NCBI GenBank assembly: GCA_028274465.1
Contig: CM051457.1
Span: 10,009,908 to 10,073,907 of the forward strand
DNA length: 64,000 nucleotides
Direction of reading: 5' to 3'
From: Plantago ovata
Taxonomy: Eukaryota; Streptophyta; Magnoliopsida; Lamiales; Plantaginaceae
A program made the translations under genes and the position numbers. The notes below the pieces were generated by a model that did no database searches, was not told the DNA's origin, and saw nothing but the letters and a program-made list of their open reading frames with translations. Positions 57,336 to 64,000 of the stretch are shown one piece after another. The first letter of the stretch is position 1; each line of letters starts with the position of its first letter.

Positions 57336-58279
57336 ACATGTTTCAGTGTTTGTATGGTTCAGTATCTCTGATCATCTTGATTCACGACTATAGTGTTTTG
57401 AATTATGCAGCATGGACACTTAATTTTTTGGTGATCTTTTGCATATCATAGATATATGTGTGAAACAGATAGCTATTACGAAATGCATCATGAAAAATAA
57501 TACTATAGTCATTAGTTTCAAAGTTGGTAGCATTGATAATTCTATATAAGTGAAAGATTACTAAATAGGTGTGTAACTGGAATATGACACAGTCCGTTGT
57601 CACATTTTAGGTTTTCTCTAGTCATTGGAGAAACATTTTGAATTCATAATTCCATATTAAACCACCATCTTTATTTCTTAATTGTTTTACTCATAACTCT
57701 AAAAATCCAGGCTTGCAGAATGATTGTAAGCTGTATCACATAAGGTTGAGCAATCCACTTTTAGTCTATAATTGCATTTCTGGGGTACCACGCTTGCCAT
57801 ATCTGAGGAGTGTCTCAATGATATGTGCTGTGGGAGTCAGTACTACACACACCGTTCCATATTATAGGAGTGTCCGTGCATCATATATTGATAGGTTCTT
57901 ACCCATATGTCTCTGCATATCTGCGATTTGCAATCGTGTTTCAACTATGCCTTTTGTAGTCAATTCATGTTTGCGACTGAATTTGCAATCCCATTGCTAA
58001 AGTTTTGTAACCCCTTTATTGTTCAGGAATTGACTGTTGCACCTGTATATCCTCTGGTTGCTGGACTTTCATTTATTGCATTGGTCATAAGTATGCCAAG
58101 GTATCTTTAGCCTTTTCTTTTCATCCTTTTTCTTTTAATTCTGTGCCACCAGAATGGAAATTAATTTCTGGGAATTTTATTTTTGCAGATTGAATGATCT
58201 ATATCAAGCAGCTGTAGGAATGGCAGGGTCCGCGAAGAAGGATATGAAGAAAGCAGCTATCAGAAAGAAGACCTTCTAA
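43376..58279 (+). CDS. NOMO-like ER membrane protein (carbohydrate-binding-like folds)
   Basis: A 1184-residue homologue of animal nodal modulator (NOMO). Twenty-seven exons: 43376-43477, 43586-43651, 43757-43843, 44786-44842, 44987-45051, 45159-45325, 45565-45626, 45708-45791, 46547-46706, 47505-47620, 48696-48824, 49745-49816, 49935-50030, 50610-50687, 51477-51605, 51852-52025, 52508-52702, 52791-52904, 53023-53258, 53973-54018, 54111-54359, 55216-55446, 55882-55973, 56096-56324, 56908-57261, 58027-58100, 58189-58279. All are GT-AG and the phases agree throughout. A signal peptide covers about 1-23 (MAFTRYCFLLLTVLLHASRL), followed by GCGGFVEAS. The lumenal part is a chain of prealbumin/carboxypeptidase-regulatory-like beta sandwiches with recurring G.Y.....PG.Y.. 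loops (SSTGSYSFQNIKPGKYKIS, TDKEGYYKLDQ, GSYRLRGLQPDTTY). One membrane span lies at about 1135-1154 and the tail ends KKTF, a dilysine ER-retrieval pattern. In animals NOMO works with nicalin and TMEM147 at the ER translocon; the plant role is inferred. Confidence 0.93.
45870..45927. repeat. (AAT)n microsatellite in NOMO-like intron 8
   Basis: About 19 uninterrupted AAT units (58 bp), likely polymorphic. Confidence 0.9.
47836..48092. mobile_element. Possible MITE in NOMO-like intron 10
   Basis: The ends GAGGGTGTTTGCATGGG and CTCTTGCAAACAACTC are imperfect inverted repeats, and the inverted match continues through AGAAGTAGCTTCTT and AAGAAGCTCAAAAGTAACTT. No target duplication was found, so the superfamily is not assigned. 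Confidence 0.45.
48601..48700. repeat. 65-bp tandem duplication across the intron 10 acceptor of the NOMO-like gene
   Basis: TTTACTCAA(A/G)TTGGGATTCA followed by TATTGTTTAGGTTAC occurs twice, with splice acceptors at 48629-48630 and 48694-48695. Only the second leads into the conserved reading frame (VTGFSVGGRV). Confidence 0.85.
49214..49438. mobile_element. Stowaway-like MITE in NOMO-like intron 11
   Basis: The left end ACTTTCTCCATCCCACTCTG and right end TGACTGGAACAGAGGGAGTA are inverted with TA at the borders. The interior is AT-rich and about 225 bp. Confidence 0.65.
49635..49668. repeat. Poly(T) tract in NOMO-like intron 11
   Basis: Two T runs (about 8 and over 20) about 80 bp before the exon 12 acceptor. 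Confidence 0.75.
57299..57333. repeat. (CA)n microsatellite in NOMO-like intron 25
   Basis: About 17 uninterrupted CA units. Confidence 0.9.
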
Positions 58280-58289
58280 ATGTACTTGT

Positions 58290-60255
58290 ATCTTGCCTCT
58301 TATAGAAGAGCTCTCAAGCTAATCTGTAGTTAGTAGAATGAAATTTAAATTTTGCAGCCCCTCTGTTTAGGTATATGAACACGGCTTTGTTAGGATGAAA
58401 ATCGTCATTAGTGTTAGCCCACTTTAAATGGTGGCATGGCCAGTTAATTTAAAGTGTCACCCAAATGAACTTGTTGGATCTGATAGGTACATACATAGCT
58501 TATTGCAGTCAAAATGCTCATACTTCCGGTGCTTCACTGCTGTAATTTGACACAGAAAATTCTTATTTAATTGGATCCATCACATATTCACATAGATTCG
58601 ATGAATATCTTCCAAGTGGAAGTGAACATTTGAAGTAAATATCCATCTGTTACTGTGTTTAAGAACGTGTTTTGGCGTTTGATGGTATTAAAGTGAGACT
58701 GAAAATGCAACCTATAGATACGTGATCAAGAGTAGAAGAATAGCTATTGTTGCATCTTTACCCTGATCCCTGAACAGCACCAATTACTTAAACTCAGTGT
58801 CCCGGCATATCAAAGATTAATCTCACGCGTCAGTGATTGTAACCGTGTTTCTGATCAAATTGGATCGTGCTTAAGCTACATTATTCATTCAACGGAAATG
58901 ACAACCTTAGGAAATTACTTCAATTACAATGAGGAATCAACTTGCAATATTGCATAAAATTCAAACGTAGTGCGTACACATTTGACATTATTGCAGATGT
59001 CTGAGAAGCATGCAGTAATAAGTATATCAAGAAACAGTATTGTGTTGGACATAAATGAGATAAGATGAGCCCCCCCGGTGGGAAGTTAGCTTTGTGCTTA
59101 TGTTAGGCATTGCATACCGACTCGTACCATGAAATTGTATGCCATTATATTAGTTTCTTACTCCATTTGTTATTGACTTATTGGTTTCTATAGTAGAAAT
59201 ATATATGGTGAATTACTAGTAAAAAATTCAAAATACTAGTAGTACTTCTTACTTCTTAGGCTATCATGCATACTTTATATCATTATACTTTAATTTAACA
59301 ATAAAATAAAACCACAAGGTAGGATTTAAAAAATTCTACCGTCTTTGGACAAATTTTACTCCTTGCTCCGCCCCCGGTACTTCATATTGTATTATAAGGC
59401 AATCAACTGCATAAAGTAACAATCGGTTTTGCATGTTGATTTTCGTGTCAGTGTAGTTTAGGTAAATTAAAATGATACTATTACCGAAGTTTTTTGTTTT
59501 TGTTGTGTCACCATTAAAAATGGTAGTACAATACTTAGTAAAACCTTCCACTAGCAAGTTTGTACAGACGAAGACGTGTTTTTTTTTCCTTCTTTCTGAT
59601 AATTAATACAACGCTATAGAATAAATATTCGTATCTACAAAATGTCCTGTGTGGAATAGAAACTAATCGAATTATTATGGGTTAAAACCCATTCGGCACT
59701 GCTTCAAAAAGTATAAAGGTCTTGAAATTAACATACTTTCCCCCCTTATTAATAAGGCTTTTTCTCCCCTTGACTTGATATGACTTTTTTGAGGGGGTAA
59801 TGTCTCAATTCTAATATGGTACTGTATCAGGTCCAGTACGATGATCGATTTGTCCATGATGAGTTGAACCGATGTACGTAAATTTAAATTTGGCATTTAA
59901 TGGTTCACACTGTAGAGCCGATTGTTATACCATGTAAACTCCATACCACATCAAATTATATTCCGAATGAAATTGACACTTCTCCGCTAACAATTTTTTT
60001 TAAGGAGATGATGACTCAATTATAATATTATGATATAAGTTAATAACAGGAAGACGATGGAGAATTGGAGTGGTTGATGGTTAGATCACATCACAAAATC
60101 TGCACCGGCACATGTTTGAATGTGCGCGCTTTGACAATCTGAGTGCTTTTTCTTCGCGTACTGATAGAAAAGAGGTGCCAAGTCTCCATCTCAACTGCAT
60201 GCATTTATGAATCCAGCAACTGTAATTAGTAGTCTATTACACTGTACGTACACTA
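58290..60255. other. Intergenic between NOMO-like gene and glycine-rich protein
   Basis: No credible ORF or RNA gene. The first 100 bp is probably the 3' untranslated region of the NOMO-like transcript (AATGAAATTTAAATTTTGCA near 58338 is a plausible polyadenylation region). The rest is AT-rich. Confidence 0.4.
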
Positions 60256-60258
60256 ATA

Positions 60259-60268
60259 CTATATATAC
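60259..60268 (+). promoter_or_regulatory. Probable TATA box of the glycine-rich protein gene
   Basis: CTATATATAC, about 95 bp upstream of the ATG at 60358, the most TATA-like word in the proximal region and at a suitable distance for a short leader. Confidence 0.45.
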
Positions 60269-60357
60269 TCTCGCCAAAAGGCATTCTTAGATACTATACT
60301 ACTACACCAAATCTAATATACATAGCATTAACCAATACTATCTTACTTGAATATAGC

Positions 60358-61470
60358 ATGGCGAAGCCTCTAGGAAATGGAGCTCTTGTCATGCTTTTAT
60401 TGATGGGTTTCTTTGTTGTGCAAATTGCACAAGGGCGGAAACTTGAGAAAGAAACTTTGGGTGGTGGTGGACTTGGAGGTGGAGGCGGCTTTGGTGGTGG
60501 ACTTGGAGGAGGTGGAGGTGCTGGTGGTGGATTTGGAGGAGGCGGTGGTGCTGGAGGAGGGGTTGGCGGAGGCGGGGGAGGTTTAGGTGGAGGCTTTGGT
60601 GGCGGTAAAGGTGGTGGCATTGGAGGCGGAGCAGGTGGTGGTGCTGGCGGAGGAGCTGGTGGTGGTGGTGGTGCTGGTGGAGGGTTAGGTGGTGGAGCTG
60701 GAGGAGGTGCTGGCGGTGGAGCTGGAGGAGGTGCTGGTGCTGGTGCTGGTGGAGGGTTAGGTGGTGGAGCTGGTGGAGGTGCTGGCGATGGAGCTGGAGG
60801 AGGTGCCGGTGGAGGCTTAGGTGGTGGAGCTGGAGGAGGTGTCGGTGGAGGAGCTGGTGGTGGTGCTGGTGGAGGGTTAGGTGGTGGAGCTGGAGGAGGT
60901 CTTGGAGGCGGAAAGGGTGGTGGTGTTGTCGGTGGAGTTGGAGGAGGTGTAGGAGGTGGTGCTGGTGGAGGTTTAGGTGGTGGAGCTGGAAGAGGCCTCA
61001 GAGGCGGAAAAGGTGGTGGAGTAGGAGGAGGTACTGGTGGAGGATTAGGTGGTGGGGCTGGTGGAGGTCTCGGAGGTGGTAAAGGTGGCGGTGTTGGAGG
61101 AGGTGTCGGTGGTGGAGCCGGTGGAGGTCTAGGAGGTGGTAAAGGTGGCGGGGTAGGAGGAGGTGTTGGTGGGGGATCTGGTGCTGGTGGAGGGTTTGGT
61201 GGTGGAGCAGGAGGAGGTGCGGGTGGTGGAGCTGGAGGAGGAGTTGGTGGAGGTTTTGGAGGTGGTAAAGGTGGTGGAGTCGGAGGAGGTGCTGGAGGAG
61301 GATTTGGAGGTGGCAAAGGTGGCGGTATTGGCGTGGGAGGAGGTTCCGGTGGTGGTGTCGGTGGAGGGTTTGGAGGAGGAGCTGGTGGTGGAGGTGGATT
61401 TGGGGGAGGAGTTGGAGGAGGCGGCGGCTTCGGTGGTGGCGGTGGAGGAGGATTTGGCAAAAAACATTAG
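60358..61470 (+). CDS. Secreted glycine-rich protein (cell-wall GRP type)
   Basis: An intronless 370-residue protein. Residues 1-26 (MAKPLGNGALVMLLLMGFFV then VQIAQG) form a signal peptide, followed by RKLEKETL and then some 330 residues that are almost only glycine with periodic Ala, Leu, Phe, Val and Lys (GGGAGGG, GGGLGGG, GGGFGGGKGGG). The end is GGGGFGKKH. This is the class of structural wall glycine-rich proteins with (GGX)n repeats and no RNA-binding or cold-shock domain. Extensive internal duplication of about 60-90 bp units is evident in DNA (GGTGGAGGGTTAGGTGGTGG recurs). The opposite-strand ORF of 388 codons (proline-rich) is a mirror of the glycine codons, not a gene. Confidence 0.88.
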   Translation: MAKPLGNGALVMLLLMGFFVVQIAQGRKLEKETLGGGGLGGGGGFGGGLGGGGGAGGGFGGGGGAGGGVGGGGGGLGGGFGGGKGGGIGGGAGGGAGGGAGGGGGAGGGLGGGAGGGAGGGAGGGAGAGAGGGLGGGAGGGAGDGAGGGAGGGLGGGAGGGVGGGAGGGAGGGLGGGAGGGLGGGKGGGVVGGVGGGVGGGAGGGLGGGAGRGLRGGKGGGVGGGTGGGLGGGAGGGLGGGKGGGVGGGVGGGAGGGLGGGKGGGVGGGVGGGSGAGGGFGGGAGGGAGGGAGGGVGGGFGGGKGGGVGGGAGGGFGGGKGGGIGVGGGSGGGVGGGFGGGAGGGGGFGGGVGGGGGFGGGGGGGFGKKH

Positions 61471-61563
61471 CTAGATCCGGACATTTACTAAAACAAGATA
61501 ATGTCAAAAGACATTCACTCAAGAGTGCATGCATGAAAATGTTGTTCGATTTCATATATTGAA

Positions 61564-61649
61564 CAAATTATTATGAATTAGCATAATCCATTTATAATCA
61601 TATTAAAAATTTCAAATTATTATGAATTAGCATAATCCATTTATAATCA
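61564..61649. repeat. Direct repeat, 37 bp, spacing 49 bp
   Basis: Two identical copies of a segment containing AATTATTATGAATTAGCATA and ATCCATTTATAATCA just behind the glycine-rich protein gene, probably within its 3' region. Confidence 0.85.
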
Positions 61650-61659
61650 ATATTAAGCC

Positions 61660-62575
61660 ACAGTAAGTAAGTGTGGCCACAACCAACCAATTGATAAGGA
61701 TTGTAGATCATTATTAGATACAAATTACAAAGTCCATGGGAAATTTATAAACCTGATCTAGTCTAGTCAAATAATTTTCATCATGTAATATGAGTGCGCA
61801 CCATACACATCCTAATGGAACATAAGATAAATGAGTTTTTTATATTTTAAATATAAAGTAATGGTTAGTATTAGAGCATAAATTAGTAAGTGATCTTAAT
61901 TAAGAATTTATGATTGCCAAAAGTACTACTACTACAACAGATATTCCTTTCAAAAGTTCCTTTTGGGTAGTCGTCGTTGACTCACATGCATGACTCGGTT
62001 CTATAAAACACAGCAAATTTACTCTTTCTAAAAGTTAAATAAATTGTCAAGTATAAAATTTATCGTTTGTAAGGTTTATAGGCACTGAAAATAAAATACT
62101 ACTTGTAAGAATATATTCGGGAGAGCAACATCTACGGACGACCGCTCTCGTACATGCAATTTTTACGTAATTAAAATTTAAATGTACTAGACTTCGATCT
62201 CTTCATTAAAACTAAATTATCTTCTTTTCTGCACAGTTCCTAATGAATAATTATTTTTGAGTAAAATATAAAACGTTTCCCATCTCTTAAACATGGTAAT
62301 TTCACATGAAATATTAACAATTTTTTTAATAAATCACATATTTTACATTTATATAAAACACAAATAAATTTAAACGAAACATGTAACATCTCTAAACCCA
62401 CATCGATTAATATTAATTGGTCGAATAAATAGTAATTAGTAAACACACTAATATGGCCCGAGACATTTAGATGGTTACAAATGCAAATTCTTGTGGATTC
62501 ATAGGGAATACATATTGTTCCAATAAATCTAACAATTTCATAGAAATGGATGTGCCTGATCATCAATTAATAACA
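61660..62575. other. Intergenic, AT-rich
   Basis: No gene, repeat border or RNA gene recognised. Confidence 0.4.
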
Positions 62576-62579
62576 ACAT

Positions 62580-63192
62580 CAGCATAGTGAGCTCAGATGT
62601 GTGTTAGTCACTAGTAACAGCGTGAGCAAAGTAAGCTGAGATGCATATACGACCCCATCACTAATCGATCCAGCACGTTGAATCTCAATTAGATTAGTAG
62701 TTGCCCAATCATCTCTATATATGATACATATAGTTTTAACTTTGATGTTTATCTTAATCATTTTATGAAACTTTACATGGTTTCACATTTTTCTCATGCT
62801 TCAACAGTTCAACTACACCATGTAGTTTAGGAATAGCGAATACGAAAGTAACAATTTTATACTAGCGGTACGTACATGTGTCCAATCATTAGTGACATCC
62901 TTAATTGGCGTATTAAGCTGAGATGTGTGTCAGTTATTAGTAACATTGTGACTTATGAGCATAGAGAGTTGAACTGTATAATTAATTAATATATTCAGTT
63001 GGCCGAATCTCGATATATTAGTAATCACACAATCAAGTTGTATGCGGTGTATCTAAATTTAACTTCGATATTTCTCATAGTATTAATTTTGTAAACTTAT
63101 ACACAAATTTCACATAAAATTAAGAGTTACATTATTGCTTTCACAATTTCACCATAGTTTAGTTTAGGAATACCGAGTACATTTAATGTCAG
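62580..63192. repeat. Two diverged tandem copies of a roughly 330-bp repeat
   Basis: 62580-62850 and 62910-63192 share, in order, AAGCTGAGATGTGTGT or its variant with AGTAACA, GTTGAATCTC / GCCGAATCTCGATATATTAGTA, GATGTTTATC / GATATTTCTC, TTTCACAT, TAGTTTAGGAATA(G/C)CGA. The copies are considerably diverged and non-coding. A still weaker third copy may exist to the left, around 62280-62560. Confidence 0.55.
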
Positions 63193-63929
63193 ATGATCAT
63201 GATCTTTACATAATTCTGATTTTAGATCTTGGATAAATACACATGAACCCCAAAAGCTGAAAGCCTAAAACCATGGAATGTGGAAACGCCCCAAAATCAG
63301 TAATTAATTCATTAATGATAATTAGATAACAGATTTCTCTCCCGCGTTTTCCACTCCCTCCCACTCTCTCACCATGCTTACCTCAATTCCCTAAACTACC
63401 CTCAACTCATCAAATTCCCAACCCAACCAGCCAGCCCCATAACAGTAATTTAACCAATTTCAGTTATACATCTGTTATACCATCCCCAACTTAATTAAAT
63501 TAATCATCTTCAATTCCTCATAACAAATCACTTTTCTTTCTCTCTGTATAAAATATTAAATACATACAAAAAAACCACCACCCATGGTGATTTGTATGTA
63601 TTGGTATTCATTGGATTTCCCCTGAGATTCTTCAATGGCGATTTGAGTACTGAAAACCCTTTCCAAATTCTTGACTTGGGGAATAATATATCCATTTTTG
63701 TTGTCAATCAATCGATCATATATATTCGATAATATTCTTTTACCTTTCCCCTGTAAAACCAGCTTCTTTTCTTTCCTTTTCAGCTCCTTTCTGCCTATTA
63801 ATTATTATTCCTTTCTATCCATTCATTTCACTTCCCAAATCTCTCAGAACAACAACAATTCCCTGCAACCGTCTCTCCAAGATCTTCTTCTCCTTCACCA
63901 TTACGGAAAATATAGGTGCAATAAAGAAA

Positions 63930-63970
63930 ATGTTGGACGTGTTGTTGAAAAGCAAGTTCTACAACAAATG
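63930..63970 (+). CDS. First exon of an IST1-like (ESCRT-associated) gene, cut by window end
   Basis: ATG at 63930 opens MLDVLLKSKFYNK followed by TG and a splice donor GTATAA at 63971. This is the usual short first exon of plant IST1-like (Ist1/VPS4-regulator) proteins, which begin MLD.L....F..KC and split the cysteine codon after TG. The product would bind ESCRT-III and VPS4 in endosomal sorting. The window ends 30 bp into the intron, so only 13 codons are visible; the upstream CT-rich leader (63730-63900) fits a transcribed 5' region. An alternative in-frame read-through stops at once after the donor. Confidence 0.55.
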
Positions 63971-64000
63971 GTATAAAAAAAATTGATTCCCTTGTTTCTT

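Noticed and set aside
60294..61460. 388-codon proline-rich ORF on the minus strand opposite the glycine-rich gene
   Set aside because: Mirror of GGN glycine codons on the opposite strand; the plus strand has the signal peptide, TATA box and sensible start.

Overview
This is nuclear DNA from a flowering plant, most likely a eudicot. The evidence is long AT-rich intergenic DNA, GT-AG introns, many Stowaway-like MITEs, LINE remnants and plant-specific proteins (a plastid-targeted ClpP5, a NOMO-like protein with 27 exons, a glycine-rich wall protein). The lineage is not resolved; the MITE types made me think of core Caryophyllales, but that is only a guess.

Positions 1-25450 hold a tandem array of GRAS-domain transcription regulator genes, all intronless and all on the minus strand. 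One is cut by the window edge (1-495). Six are full-length ORFs (7095-8639, 9341-10846, 11627-13117, 14473-15945, 18582-20054, 23304-24890). One is broken by a 10-base deletion (20725-22190). One survives only as a C-terminal stub (16872-17004) with its orphaned promoter (17497-17690). Each copy carries a conserved block 250-420 bp upstream of its ATG, and most share a short 3' flank. The array therefore grew by duplicating whole gene units, followed by gene conversion and decay. The 6.6 kb between the first two copies is filled with four Stowaway-like MITEs, a GATC-rich repeat, a LINE RNase H fragment and a 1.3 kb minisatellite with a nested MITE.

Positions 26000-37100 are single-copy housekeeping sequence: a multi-pass membrane protein of unknown function (minus), CLPP5 in nine exons (minus), and head-to-head with it an RH24-type DEAD-box RNA helicase in five exons (plus).

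Positions 37100-43300 are gene-poor: a hAT-type MITE with a perfect 8-bp target duplication, a decayed TPR-like pseudogene and a 5'-truncated LINE on the minus strand.

Positions 43376-58279 hold one NOMO-like gene in 27 exons, all of which join in frame. After about 2 kb of intergenic DNA comes an intronless secreted glycine-rich protein (60358-61470). The last 2.5 kb is AT-rich with diverged repeats, and the first exon of an IST1-like gene starts at 63930 and runs off the window.
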